Counted from the first letter of the stretch, positions 33,436-47,444 are shown. The stretch is 64,000 nt of DNA from Callipepla californica brunnescens (GCA_023055505.1 JALIRH010000045.1:1054001-1118000); one strand, 5' to 3'. Translations and numbers: made by a program. Notes: generated by a model not told the origin, from the sequence alone.

Positions 33436-36400
33436 TTTCCTCCTCTGTGCCACCTCCAGGTGATGCAGCCCCTTTGGAATTAAGCACTGCTATAAGTTTG
33501 CTGAAAACATCGACGACATCAGTAGAGTCCTTTAAAACATCTACTCCAGAGCGCCTGCAATTGCCTTTGCAACATAACACTGTCAGATGAATGTGGACAA
33601 ATTCTGCTGTCCCTCATCTAGTGGCTGCTTTTTAGGCACCTGCATTATGCCCTAAGCACTTGCTGGGTGCTACCCAAATGCCAAAAATCAGCCAGGGCTG
33701 AGCCAAGTGTCTCCAGTGAGCATCAGGTAGAAAATAACCACTACTTGCTGTCAGCTGTAGAGAGAAGCTAATAAACAGCAAAGCAGCACTGATCTATATT
33801 ACATATAAAACCATGGGATGCCCAAGGCTTAAATAATATTGACTTATTTGTAGGCTAAGCAGGAAATAAGAAAGGATTGAGGAGAGGATGAGGTATCGGC
33901 AGTGAGATTCAATTAAATACTTTCTAAGACCATGATTAATTTCTTTTTATCTCCTAATTTATTTTTTTTAATCAACTTAATTCGGTTTCACTGACCTGCA
34001 AATATATTTCTCTGGCATGTCCACCCCTGATCCAACCCAGGTTCCCCCCAAGGTCATGTCAGGAGTGGAAGAACTGCACCATGGCAGCTCCAGTGCAGTT
34101 TGTTATGAGGTCTGAGCACTTCCCTCTCCAAATCTCCTCCAGCAAAATGTTTTATTACGAAGATCCTCCAGTAACAAATACAGTAGGCAAACCATGTTTC
34201 CTCCTGAGTTCTTCTGAGCGATATAAATATCTCAGAGGAAACAACATGCACATCTTCTGCAATATTTTTATCCTGCTCTCCAGAGCCCTCAGCATGCCCT
34301 GTACTGTTGGGGCCATAGGGGATTTGCTGTTGTCAGTGATTTCTCAGCGTCCTCCACTGAAGTGCCCTCACGTTGGGCAGCTTGCAATGGGACACAGAAG
34401 GGTTTGATGCAAGCTCAGCTTTTAGAAATATTTGTATGTACTCCTTGGGGATATGGCCTTGCTCTGCACTAACACACGGCTGTAAACGCAGGGATGTTTG
34501 CCTTTCTCCTTAGCAGGGCCAGCTGGGACATGACTGGTGCTTCAAGTAGAAGGAACAGAGTTGCAGCAATGCTGCTTGCAGAGAACAAAGTGATGTGCTG
34601 TGCCACGCTGAACAAAGGGAATCCTCCTGGAAACGCTGCAGCCGTACAATCCAGCCAGCAGCTCCTGCTGCACATGCAAAGCATGCACATGGGCTGCAAG
34701 CTGCAGTGGGTTAACAAAACCCAGAGCAGCCCCCAAAATCCCCCCCCAGCTGACAACACACAGAATGCAAAGCAGTATAACCACAGGAAAAGGCTGCTGA
34801 TGCCATTCACTGCTGGCTCTGGAAGCCCTCAATTAGCCTCATGTCTTGCTGCAGTCCTTGTTAAAGCACGCTGCCACAGCACTGTGAGTTTAGATGCTTA
34901 GAAAGTTATAAAGGGTAAACAACATGAGCCAGCTGCCTGATAAACTGTGCTGATGGGTGAAGGAGAGAGGCAGAGGAGAAGCGAGCCCAGGGGAGGCAAT
35001 CCCATTGCTCTTTTGGGGAACTTTATCCCCATTCACACCTCTCTCTTCATCGTATTCCCAAGAATCAGTCCCTTCCAGCCCACCTCAATCTGGGTCTGAA
35101 CTCTGCACCAACAAAGAGCCCTCCACTTCTGCACCCAAACTTGCTGTGACATTGGGCAGTATTCTCTTCAGGGGCATGAGGTTGAGCTTTCCAACCCCAA
35201 ACCCAGCATTTCATCCCCTGTTTTAGTCCTTGCTCTTCAATCCCACTCTCACCTGTGTTTATCTCTCAGCCTCCAAAACCCCCTGCCTGTGTCTGTACCC
35301 ATCCTCATGTAGTGCTGCGCTGGGTTTGGCTCAGGAGGTGTCTCTGGATACTATTCTGAAGCACGCAATAATAAGTCTGCATCAAGCTGTGGTAACTGGG
35401 GAGCATGGCTGACAGCAGATTGGATGTCCTCATTTCAATGCAGCCTGAGATGAGGGCCTTCCAACAGCTCACATCTATAATGGAAATCCACTATTTCCAG
35501 GAGTCTGGGCTAAAAATAACCACTGTAATTAAAAACAGAATGGGAGGCTGAAGCAGAGGTATCACAGGCAGATGTATCTCCTTGTAAATACAACATTTAA
35601 GTGCCTAATAAGCATGCAGGGTATCACCAAGAAAAGAGAAAGAAGCAGGTCGGTCCTCCTTCCATCAGTCATGCAAAGAAAGAGAATGCATTTGATTTGT
35701 TTGATAGATGTCAGATCATTAATGGGACTTTCTTTTACTTGTACTGTTTATAAAAAAAGAGAGGCCTGGGGGAGGGTGGCAGTACTTCTGCAGCCCCCTA
35801 CATCTTTACCTAGGGACTAGAAAGAAGTGCAGACTGCACATCCACCAGGCAAATCCCCCTCACTGACAGCCCAGAGCCCTGCAAACACACAGCTGACTCG
35901 TGCACAGCGATGGGAGCGCAGCACAAACAAGTCTGGAAATGATGAGGAGCGAGTTGGGAGAGATCCAAGCAGAGAGACTTGTAGTAAATATTACCCTGAA
36001 CCTCAGCACTTGGCTCCATTCTCCTGTCCTGTTCTTGGTGTACAAGCCCGGGGCACAGTGCTTGTGTTAGATCTGTTGGAGCAGTCCCAAGCTGCTTGCT
36101 CACTTGGGTTGCAGAACTGGGGGCACCAGCTGGAGGCAGGGCACAGGGCTGCTTTGCTTTCCAGTGTACCCCCATTTCTCTGCTGACGCTCTCAGCTTGG
36201 GTTCCCCAGCTCTGCTATAACTCATTAACAATTAGCTCGGGGTGGATTTGGGCCTCGCTGATCTCTGAAGACAGTGGAGTTGCACCGTGCAGAGCACCGC
36301 TGATTGCAGCCCACTGTGCCCATGGTTACACATCTTCATCAAAGTGACACTCCTTGCTGCTCGTATGGGGAACGGCCATTATCTCCCTGTCTGCTGCTAA

Positions 36401-39400
36401 TGAACTTCACTGCAGTGAGCAGAGCCCTTTGGTGGGCATGACTGGCGCTGCTCATTCCAATTAAAATCGCACAATTAACATCTTGTGCTAACCTGTTCTG
36501 CTGGCTGTTGTGGGCTGAACCTGGGGCTGCCACTCGTCCCCACACCTGGCACTTGGCACCAGAGATATTTTGGCTGAGGGAAGACACAGCTTCCAAAAAA
36601 ACATAGGTAGGAATTGTTATGAGATGCTGCCGAGAGGCGACAACATCACAGATGGGATCTGAAGTGAACCCTGGATATCCAAAATGACAGAAAGAGCTTT
36701 CGAATCCCAGCCAGATGATCCAGGAACATAAAAGCTGCCCAGGAATGATACAGGAGCAGGAAATCTCCTCTAGGTACACTGGAAGAATTGCTATTTCTCC
36801 TTGGGTCTCTCTCATCCATAATGAAACGGGGAGGGGATCCAGCACTGCCCCAGCAGCAGCAGGAGGAGAAAGGCTCCAGATGTGGTCGGACTGCTATTGC
36901 TGAAGTCCAAAAACTGAAAAACTTCTGAGAATCAAACCCAGAACTGCAGACGAATGAATAATGGATCATGAGATAAAGAGGGGAAGGGGGCTGTGATGTG
37001 GAGGGAACACGCACCCATGCAGGGAACAAAGGATCAGAAATCAGAGTGCTTGAGGAACGTGTTTTCTCTGTAAAAGCAGGAATGGGAGACTGCTGCTGCT
37101 GTTTCACTCTCTGTGTAACCCGATACAAAATGAACTGCTCGATGTCTCCTTAAATATAATCAGCTGCAGACATGTGCGTGTCTATGTGCACTGAGAGGCA
37201 GAACAGGAACAAGGGGTGGGTGGAGAGAAGGCAATGACTTTTCCACAAACGTTCATTCATCTTTTCAGGTGAATTTGCATTATCTGAGCAAGGGTCCATT
37301 TTGGAGGTACGTCATCCAGCCATTCTAACAAGAGAATTTTAATAGCTTGGCAACTCTTCCTAAGAAATGAAGTTGCTCCCAACAGCATTTGGCTGATCTG
37401 ACTCACTCTGGGGGAATGGGACTCTCAAAGCCCCCCAGTTTTTATGCAGATAAATTCCTGGGGGTCTGATCTTCTAAAGGCACGCAGAACCATGAGAATA
37501 TTTGGCATTGGTGAAAATCTCAACTGCGTAAGCAACTGCCTCATGATGGGTCATGAAGGCCTTAGGCACAGCCCTTGGAGCAGATTTTGCTGCTGGTAGT
37601 CATGACACAGCCAGAGCAAACCCTGACCCTGCATGCAGGTGAAAGGATCACCTTTCCATGTCCTCTAAAGAGCCTGAAGTTGCAGAGACAGCCCTTCTCT
37701 GATATCTTAAGGCAGTATTTTGAGCTCAAAGGAAGAAAAAGAAGTGAAAGGAATATTTCCTTGGGAATTTCTGTGTATTTCCACGTACCATTTCTTGAGG
37801 GCTGGAAACACTAAGCAGCTCTTCATCAGCAGTGTGCAAGGTCTTCCAAAGTGAGCAAGATCTTCCCTGCTGCTCCTTTTGTTCTGTCATGCTTGGCCAA
37901 AGGAGTAAAGCATGGTGGGTGAGTGCCACAAGGAAGGAGCTCCACTGATTCAACCCTTATTTGCACAGGTATACGCAGACAGAGCTCTTTTTTTCCACCC
38001 CTCACAAACACTCCATGATTTATTCATTCCTAAATACTCACGTGGGATATTTCAGGGAAAGGTTTAGTTCAGTGCTTCGGCAGCTTTAAGCAGAAAAGTG
38101 AATTTATTTAGGCTGATAAACTGCAACTAAACATTCACCCCGTGCTCCAGGTCCCTTGACTCAACTTAAAGTCTTTAAGAAAATGGTGCTGAGGAAGCCC
38201 ATGAGGAGAGGCTTTTGCATACTGAGTGAAATTATTTGGCTCAGCATCAAGCAGGGACTGCACCAGCAGGGTGGGAACATGCTGCCCATCCACCCAAGAT
38301 CCCTGTGACATGGGGACAGTCCCCAGGATCCTCTCAGGGAGCATGGCAGGAAGATCTCAGGGTGCAGTGAGCACATGATGGTGGATACCAATGCTATATT
38401 CAACGGTCTGTAGCTCTGTGTACATCACCAGACAACTTCAGATGCTAGTGCTATGGATTTCTCTACAACCAAGAAGAGCAATGTCTCAAAATGCACCACC
38501 AGGACTCACTGCTGCCATCAGGGGAGGTGGAAGGAAATAGAGAAGGGCTGTCTCCAAATCGCACCCTCATCCTTTCCAAGGGGACGGGACGCACTTGTCG
38601 TTCTTTACTCCCACCAAGAGGTGGCAATAGGCAATTTGCATTTGCCTCAGCAATGAGAAACCCTGAATTTTAACATCCACCAGTCAGTGACACACATCGT
38701 GTCTCCACTGGGTATAGCATGAGGAGAGCTACTGGAATGGAAGAGGGAAAGGGAGGGGTGCTGCAATAAAAGCAAAAAGGGACACTAGCAAAGCAAAAAT
38801 GACATTGATGTAAAGAGCAAGAGCAAAACTGCCATTTGCAAAGAGCAAAGCATCTCCAGGGAAAAGTGGGGAACATTATCAATAGAGAGATAATTTGGAA
38901 GGAGCACAAAATGAGGAGATTGTTAAATAATGAGGGAAAGAACGCTCAATTAGAAGACTCTTAAAAAATCTCCCATAAGCAATTGCAGATGATCCATGGT
39001 AAAGCCAAATACAAGAGTTAGAAGGTGGTGAGTCAGCTCCCTCTGCCCCGTGGGTAGTGATACTGGCCAAATGTTACAATGCTATCATCAGATGTGCATA
39101 TAAATATGCATAAACACTCACTTCTTTTTCATCTGGCTTCTGAGCCTCAGAGGATGCACGGAGGTCACGTCTGCACAACCTAGAGGATCAGGTGCTTAAT
39201 ACAGAAGAAAAGAGGAAAGCGAGAGATCTTGCCCTGTGGCTCCAGAGGCAGGGATGGATAAGCTAAACACATTTTGAGAGAGGTGCAATGACATGGAGAA
39301 GGGCGAGCAAGGAGCTGGAGAAGTTCCAGATGCTCTCGTTGCATTGCTTGCTCAGTCTCTGCTCTTTCCAACCCTCTGAGGCTGTTTCTATTTTGTGGCA

Positions 39401-40102
39401 TGGATTTTATCAAAGCTGATGATGTACTGCTGTGGTCCCCAGAGCAGCAGCACTCATCTCCCAGCAGAAAGCCTACAGGCAGCCTGAAATGGGACTGGGT
39501 GATCCCATTGGCACATGGGTGCTAAAGGCAAGATGCTTTTCCCCTAAATCTGTGCCTGATGTCAGCCTCAGAAGTGCTTCAGAGCAGAGGGCTCTTCCCC
39601 TCTTCAGTATTAAGCCTTCATTCTACAGCTTCGCATGTTAAGAAAAGATCCCCACTCTCCAGGAGGTGATGCCAAAATGCCAAGCAGCTTTACAAGGTCT
39701 TTGTGAGGACCAGTTCCCCGACCTGCTGCAGAAGCAGCTCTCACGTTGTGAACTCTCCCCAGCAATCCCACTGCCCTTTTCATCCCATCAGCTCTGCCCA
39801 GAGCTCACAGCTGCTCCATGTGCATTGAGGTGCCTGACGTCTGAGGAGGAAACATAAAGGCGATTTCAATCTTCTTGTGGCTCCAAGGTGTTATGGAAAT
39901 AATACAACATGAAATAACATCTCAAGGCTCAACTGCAGCTGCCTGTAACAGAAGGTTGCAGTCCATCCAAAGGGACAGCCACACACAAATGCAGATTAGG
40001 AAAGCAAAGGGGATTTGCTGGGCTTTGAGGTGTCCTCAGGGGGCAACTGCATGTTGGAAATCATTGGAGAGAAATGAGAGAAATGGCTTTGGCTGTTGGT
40101 TA
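33436..40102. other. Non-coding stretch without recognised genes
   Basis: About 6.7 kb without a recognised transposon or exon. An AT-rich block at 33840-33990 (gaccatgattaatttctttt; aatcaacttaattcgg) may be conserved. Frames at 34469-34901 and 36339-37128 carry no family motifs. Confidence 0.45.
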
Positions 40103-40201
40103 CAGAATCACGGAATGGTTTGGGTTGGAAGAGACCTTACAAGCAATCCAGTTCCAATCTCTGTCTTGCCAGGGACACCTCTCACCACACCAGGCTGTCC
40201 C
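40103..40201 (-). mobile_element. CR1 LINE 3'-end fragment
   Basis: cagaatcacggaatggtttg, ggttggaagagacctta and gttccaatctctgtcttgcc match the reverse-complemented CR1 tail. Heavily 5'-truncated. Confidence 0.92.
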
Positions 40202-40884
40202 AGGAGGTCTTTTTTGCACACATAACTGCATAGACATCACCTCTGCTACCAGGGAGATGAAGTATATATGTGTATTTGTGTTCTGGTATACTGAGCTGAA
40301 GTAATATAAGAAATGACTCTCCTAGTTTGCATTTCTCTGCTCTCAGTTATGGGAAGCCACATGTTCTGCTGAATGAGATGCGTGCATTTTCCCAATGCAT
40401 TTCAGCACAGAATCGACAGATTAATTAAATCTCTGCAGATGGTGATCAAAGACAGCCTACTTTATTTTGCACTGACCTCCACAACCTCCACCACCTTTCG
40501 CTCAGAACATCTTCGAGCTGCATCTGCCCAGGGAGGGAAATATTATCATTTTTATACACCTGACCTGTGCTTAAACATCCTTTACTGTCCATTTCCAGAG
40601 AAGGGATCCAGGTTTTCGATACCTGAAGCTCATTACAGTTGGACTGAATCTGATTTCTTTATATCTGAACCTAAAACCAAGGGAGCTACAGCACTACATG
40701 CAGAGGTTGGTGACCCTTTGGTGGTCTCATCCTGAACAACTGTGGCTTGTCCTTCTCTCAGCCCCATCATTACTCCCCTTCTGCAGCAGAGCTTTGCATT
40801 TCCTGGCAAGAGCTAGTCAAGCAAATTGTTTCTCACGTACTTTAGGTAAGAATATCCTAGGTGGAGCAGAGTAAATAATTGATT

Positions 40885-41050
40885 TTTTTTTGCCCCACCG
40901 GCATTTCCAAACAAACAAACAATAACTTTGGGTCAACGTGAAATTCAATTCCTTGAATTTTAGTTTTTTTTTTTGTTTTTGTTTTTGCTCCACCGGAACA
41001 CTGGAAAAAAAATAAAGTTTGGGTTAAGTGGAACGTTTTGTTCACCCTGA
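40885..41050. repeat. Diverged direct duplication of about 95 bp
   Basis: Two copies of T-run + TGCYCCACCGG + AAC-rich spacer + AACTTTGGGT/AAGTTTGGGTT + GTGRAA occur at 40891 and 40986, offset about 95 bp. The copies have diverged in the spacer. No known transposon is recognised; it could be an old tandem duplication or part of an uncharacterised repeat. Confidence 0.6.
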
Positions 41051-41400
41051 TACGAAATGCTTCATTTTGAAGTAAGCATTTTCTTTATTCACTCTGCAGA
41101 TACATGCTAAGGAGGTTTTGAATCAAAGAGCTATCTTTATTACATTTTGATTTTTTTTTTGTGATGTTTTATGTGCTTCTCATGGGCCATTCTGGAAGGC
41201 TGAACTTCATCCAGGGAGCAGCTTGCTGTATTGAGACAACACGATTTGGCAAACCCTTTCATCCAGGTGAAGTTTGCTATTCTTTTCTGTTCTCTAATTA
41301 CCTTTTACCCCATATACTTGAGACATATTCAAATGTTTGTTTTACCTGGGAGCAAAGTAGGTGAAGCCTACCCTGGGCAGGAAGCCACGGCAGGAGCAAG

Positions 41401-41421
41401 AGCTTATCCTGGGGATAAGCT
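41401..41421. other. Perfect hairpin with paired GATA motifs
   Basis: agcttatcc at 41401-41409 and ggataagct at 41413-41421 form a perfect 9-bp inverted repeat with a 3-base spacer. Each arm carries a GATAAG/CTTATC core, so the site is either an inverted pair of GATA-factor motifs or a chance palindrome. Confidence 0.55.
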
Positions 41422-43745
41422 GGGATAGAAGTAATGGGAAACTTCGTTTTCTTCTTTTAGGAAAGGCCTTAGAGCATGATATGGAGATACTGAGCAGCTT
41501 TAGCTTCCAAATAGAACTCCTGGAAGCCCCAAATTGAACGATTTACCTCAACAACACTGTAAAATTGAAGATAATACCCAGTTTCTTATAATCTATTTTG
41601 TGTCTGTCACTCAGTTTTTGGGGTAGGAAGAGTGACTTATGAAAGGGCCATGCTGACATTTCCACACCTTCCCCATACCTCAGGATGCTGCTATGCAACT
41701 CTGGTGCTGGCTTCACTGCTCACACAAAGAGCTGCTGGTGGCATTGATAACGGAGCCCACAACCTCAACTGGTTATATTTTTCTTAGAAATAACATTTTC
41801 CCTTGTTACAGTGATATCTGAATGCAATTACATCAGCCTTTGTTTCTAAGCACTAGATATAAATCTTCTCCGTGGGGGAAAATAGCAGAGATTAGAAGCA
41901 ACAGAAAATTCAGATGTAGGAGAGCAGCTGGCAGTTTCAAATGAACAAAATCCCCATTCTTGTTGTGTTTGTATCAATGCAAGCTGAGTCTATGTAAGCC
42001 CTAAATGAGAAGATTCTATCAAAGCATTTGAAGATACTTCACCCTATGCTACGTGAGCAGCAAAGTCACCACCAGCACAACCCCTTTTGAACTCTGAGTA
42101 GCAGCAGCCTGAATAATTGCAAACCAGATTAATGAGTCTTCAACTAAAGTCCTAATGATGTAATGAGAACCTCATAGTTGCTTTTAACTACTGAACCGTT
42201 TCCGAATTAACCAGGTGATGCACATGCACCCAGTGCAACCTCTAGTTCAGCTCATTTGCATATGATAATTACAAGTGTTTCGCTTGGTAAGTGGCTCCTG
42301 GCTTCGTCTTACCGAGCATTTGTTTCTGCTCCAGCGACTTGTGTTCTTGGGCATACGTATTATGGCTGAGCTGTGAGTGGCAAAAAAGGATGTGAGTGTT
42401 GATGGGAGCTACCCCTGAGCTGCAGCACGCAGATCTCCTCGAGCTGTAATTGTTCTCTGCCAGCTGTCTGTGTGGGATGAGACCACTCTCCCTTCTTGCT
42501 TATTTAAAGGCAGCAAGTCCCATTCTCCAGGCTGGAAAAGCTTCTGTTTTACCCTCAGCTCGCTGAAGGTTTAATGATCCACCCCAGGTTGGATCCAGGA
42601 TCCTGGAGGAGGGGCTTGAGTATGGGATCAGTGAAACCCACCACAAAGAGGGGTGTATGGCTCCCACCCCACATCACATCCATTCTTTATCCACGTGTGA
42701 TAGCTCAGGAAAGAGAGAGCAAGAAGAAGATGAAGAGGATGTGGCAACCCTTGCCTATCCCTCACTGTACCCCAGGACCCGGTGCTCCCCATTCAGTGGG
42801 GAAAAGCAGCAGGCATGAGGTGCTGGTGTTCTGAGCACAAAAAACAAGCATTTCAGCTCAAAACATGTGGTTCTTTTCCAAGTCAGTTTGTGTTTGCTTT
42901 CAGCAGTAAATGATGTATTGGCAAAATTCTTGCTATGACAACAGCGTTTGCCCGTGACAACTTGGCTTTTCAAGGTTGGAAAAGCCTTGTTTCTAAAGGG
43001 GAGTATTTCAAGATTTCAGCATTTCGCTGTAACAATAGACATTTATGGAGAACATGGCTCAGCTTCTGCAACCTCCCCAACCCAGGCAAGCCTGTTACCA
43101 ATTCCAGGCATCATTCCATCTGCCATCCTGCATCTCTCCACTGTGAGAGCTCCAACTTCTCTCCCACCAACAGTGGAGAGCCCCACTGCACTCACTCTTC
43201 ATTCACTGGAAGGTCCTGATGCGAGAGAAGAACCCAAACCTTTTTCTTGGGGCTTTGGTTGAGCCTGCATTTCCTTCGCAGGATTTACTTGGTTGACAAG
43301 AAATCCAGGCCACAACACCCCCTTGTGTTCTCCAGAGTTCAGCTCAGCTGGCAGCAGAACACATTTTCTCTTGCACTCATTCTTCAGTATCCAGGCCTTT
43401 GCCCCATTCCAGATTAATTATTTTGCTTGTCTCAGCTGCTCCTCTCCCTTGCCTGGTGATTGATTGCTGTTTTTCTCTTGGTCTGAACTCCTGTCTCGTC
43501 AATACGGGGGAGTCAATTTATGTCAAAGATGAAGAGCTCAGGTTTGTTCCCTGTACTGCTGTCTAGGCTGTAGCAGGAAGGACTCCATGCTTCAAGAAGA
43601 AACAAACAAATTATGAATCCTTTACTAGACACTGCAACTACATATGGCCTTGCAGGTACTTCTGCACCTCCTCATCATGCGCCTGGCTCAGGTCCTGCTC
43701 CTGTAACATTTTCTCATATTCTTGAATACCACATTTTCCCATCTT
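41422..43745. other. Non-coding stretch with candidate enhancer
   Basis: No repeats or exons recognised. The part 42110-42330 is unique, AT-rich and motif-dense and is listed separately. The frames at 42755-43262 have no family resemblance. Confidence 0.45.
42110..42330. promoter_or_regulatory. Candidate enhancer with octamer and E-box
   Basis: Contains the POU octamer atttgcat at 42254-42261 overlapping a catatg E-box, followed by gataatta, plus upstream aaccagattaatgagtc and ccgaattaaccagg. The sequence is unique and non-coding. The clustering suggests a neuronal intronic enhancer, but this is inferred from motifs alone. Confidence 0.4.
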
Positions 43746-43832
43746 CATAGTTGTTAAGGTTGGGAAAGACCTCTAAGATCATCACTACAACCACCAACGC
43801 ATCCTCACCATGCCAACTGAGCCATGTTCCTC
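43746..43832 (-). mobile_element. CR1 LINE 3'-end fragment
   Basis: catagttgttaaggttggga, aagacctctaagatcatcac and caccatgccaactgagccat match the reverse complement of the CR1 tail of the TTAAGGTTGGGAAAGACC type. Confidence 0.92.
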
Positions 43833-46800
43833 TTTAGAGCTTTCTGTTCCACGTAGGGAATGAACAGCAGGAGTCCCGTGTGTAAGCCCAGCAGATCAGA
43901 CTCAAGGATTAAGACAATGCTGGGTCTTAATCCATAGGTAACAGCATGTCTTACACCATGTGCCTTAAGATCCTCTTCCTCCTGTCAAACAGTATTGAAA
44001 TTAACCCTGGAATTGAATGCTGGTTGGCCTTCCTCCATCTGCATTAAATCTCAAACTGAAGAGGCTCTCTTGAATCACCACTATTCCTTACGTCCTTTCT
44101 CAGTGTTCAGGTTTTGTATTGTATCTGGTAATGATGGGCTTTGCCTTCTGGAGGAGTCCTTTGTCATCTTCCTTCCTTGACAAAGCAGTGAGAGTAAATA
44201 ATCTTGTACCCTGTACACAAAGCCCATTTTTGCAAATGGACTCAAGACCTGCTGTATCAGACACGGGTTTCTTTTCCCCTCCTCTGATGGTACAGGAGAC
44301 ACATTCCTCTCCAGCTCCTGACACTGAGGATGAAGACAGACTGCAAAGTAGCAAAGACAAAGAAACGTGTTCACCATACTTCCAAGCTGGAGTACGTACT
44401 TCGGTGTATGTGTACATTTTTGGATGCCTCTGTTTGTGCATGATCACCATTGTGCGTGTGCAGAGTGCTCTCATTAGATCATACAGCTCAGCCTAACCAA
44501 GATGAATCTCCTTGCATTAAGCTGCAGCTGACGAGGAAGAAAAAAAGAGCTGCAGAGAGAACCAGAAGCTTGGAGTGGACCAAAGCCCTCCAGAGACTTA
44601 CTGCTGCCCACACATCCCAAACAGCCCTTCCTTTACCCTGGAGATGTGACTGATGCTGATGATGACTGGCTTTAAAACAGCCACTGTGGGTATGAAGAAA
44701 GAGTTTCTCATGCCCAGGGTCTCAGCCTCTGCAGAGAGAGTTTGGTATACAGGAATCCAAGCACAACACTGCAAGAGCTTTTTGTTACCTCTCAATCCGC
44801 CTGTCTCTTGCTCTGTCCGAAAAGAGGATTTCCACCTCCTCCTATGCAAACTCCTGCAAGATTGCAAAGAATAAAACCTCTCATTTGTTCTGCACAGTCA
44901 CAGCTTGGTGCTCATTTCCCACGGGAAGCATATTTGGTTCTGTATGCATTGAGACAAAATTTCAGCGGGTGGAAAATCTGTATTTTGTTTGCTTTGTGAG
45001 AATGCCCATCAGGATTGAATTCATCTCCGTTCAGGGAGGACGTTACAGCATGACTGTCTCCTGGTGAAGAATGCACTCACCCTGCAGAGAGCATTTGTGT
45101 TTACAGATCTCACGGCCATCAAACACTCATGGTTTCGCTTTTTTCAGCTCTGTCTGATGGCAACACTTCCCAGCAGGCTGGGGAAACCAAGTCACGACAC
45201 TGCACAGGGATGTAGCCCAGAGGAAATGAAAAAAAAGAGGATGCCCCTGGTGAAGAGCTGGCAATGGGAGCTCATGCTGTTCCTACAGCTTTACCACACT
45301 ACATCCAACCTCTTTTGAAGTAGTAGTGCTTTCAACCTATCCTCCGGGTATGGCTATTTAGCCTCAAGATCTTAGATTTTGGTTTCTTCTTTCATTTAGC
45401 AACAAATGTCAAGACAAGCTCCTGCTTTTTCCTCTTCTTACTGCAGAATTTGGGCAACTTTCATTACAGCTGAAGAAAAGCAGCTCGGAGGTGAAAGAAT
45501 AAAACACCACTTTCTGCAAGAGCAAACGCAGCCTTCTGGGGTCCTTTGCCCTATCCTATTGACTCTTCCTTCTTTAAAATATGTGCCGACTTAGGCACAA
45601 CCAAGAACCCAAGAATCACACCCTCTCTTTCACCTCCTACCCTGGGCCAGCTCCTGGCTTCCGTTTGGGGACAGTGACATTCCCCCGTGGATGCCCCTGA
45701 CAGATTCTTCTGGAAAGACAGAAGAGCTACTGAGAGGTTGCAAGGAGGACAATGGCATCAAGCCACGTCACATCAACATGGCCTGGAAAATGCTGTGCTT
45801 AGTCCTCAGCTGAAGCTGAATTTTGGGGACGTGCATGGTCCTGAACACTGCTGACCCAACCCTCTGTCCCTGTTCTGCCATCTGAATGCACTGGATAAGC
45901 TTGCAAAGTCCCTGTCCCACAGACACCTCCTGCACCCTGTGGTATGAAGGCTCCCCAAGGCAAGACAAGCAGCTCGCAGGGAGGTATTTCTGCATGCATA
46001 TCATTACCTGTGTATTTATTTGTCCTGCAGGACAAGTACGTCAGTCACTCCCAAAAACTTGCAGCCCATGCAAGTCTCATTTGTACCAGCAAAAATTGGA
46101 TCAAAGCTGCCTGCACAGCATCAGGATGAGATTCCCAAACCCATCTCCCGTGCACAACCACAACGATTACACTGGGCTCTTAAACACGTACTTCTGCCCA
46201 GCACTACTTTCCTTTCATTGCAGGTTCTCTGTTCAGCGCTGACAAAAGTGGATCCACTTCTCAGAGTGTCTTTGTCCCATTGTCACAGCCTCCTCAGGCA
46301 CTTCTGAAGTGTTGCCTTCAGCCTCACACCATCCTTCATGCCTCACTCAAGACAGTTTGTAAATGTAACAGACATCCCCTAAACTGAATCACATTGCTTT
46401 TTGTCCATACTTCACAATCAGGAGCTTTGAATACATGAGCACACAGTGCTTTGCGTAATGTGCCTGCTAGGGGGACATTCATTATTCAAAGATATTTGTT
46501 AGATAATTGACTGCACAAATGACTTTCTAACAAGAGAAACATGAACACCTTGGGATTCTAAGGACAACTTTTAAACTACATGAATTTCCCTGCAAAGGCT
46601 GCAGCACCCCTATCTTGCTGCTGCATATCAACAATGGTAGTGGAGTTTTACTAAGTGCAGAGGAAAACAAACACTTCAATAATCCCACAATTATCTTAGG
46701 AATCAGCATAACAGCGTGCATCTAATGGTCTGCTCCCATGAACTGAGATGAATTGGTGACAGCATAGTCTTTGCATTGTAGGTGCATGATTGTTGCTGAG

Positions 46801-47444
46801 CATCTTGGAGGAGCACAGACTCAGCAACATGGGATCACTCAGTGCTGTATCTCAAAGTGAGGTTGTGCAAAAAAGTTGCAGTGGAATGGAAAAAAAAAAA
46901 CAACCCAAAAAACAAAAAAACCCCATGGCTTTTTCCAGCCTTCTTGGCAGAGAATGTGATACGAGCTTTTCCTTGCAGTTGGAGGATGCCTTAGCAGCAG
47001 CTGTTAGTGTTGGAATCATTGCTTCCAGCACAATCGCTCTTGCTTTTTTAATAGCCACAGGTGATGGTGTTTTAATAGCATATTGGAGTCCTGTCATGGA
47101 CTGAGATCTCATTGTAAAAGTTACTATGCAAGTGCCAAAAGACAACTGCAAGAAAGATGAAGTCCTGTAATTAATCTGTGCTTAAATCGAGGCATTATTC
47201 AGCGCTAAGTGATTAAGCACTCCTTTAAAAAGACTCTCGGGGCTGGGGTTCTTTCCTCCTCACTGAGTTTCACAAGGCCTCAGATCAGAGGAGATAGACA
47301 AGGATAATCTCCCTAATCCACACATTGATTGGACCTGCAGAGCAAATCGGAAAGAAGTTGAAAGCCACCCAAACCACGAATGTGTCGGGTCCGCATGGGG
47401 CTGCGTGGATCCTCGCTCTGCTTCAGCTCCATCCCAAAGACGAG
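43833..47444. other. Non-coding stretch without recognised genes
   Basis: No recognised exon or transposon. There is an A-rich tract at about 46890-46920. Several overlapping frames near 44100-44870 and 45768-46307 lack motifs. Confidence 0.45.

Noticed and set aside
46790..47104. 104-codon plus-strand frame with a hydrophobic C-terminal segment
   Set aside because: The hydrophobic stretch alone is not evidence of a gene; the middle part crosses an A-rich tract and there is no known homologue.
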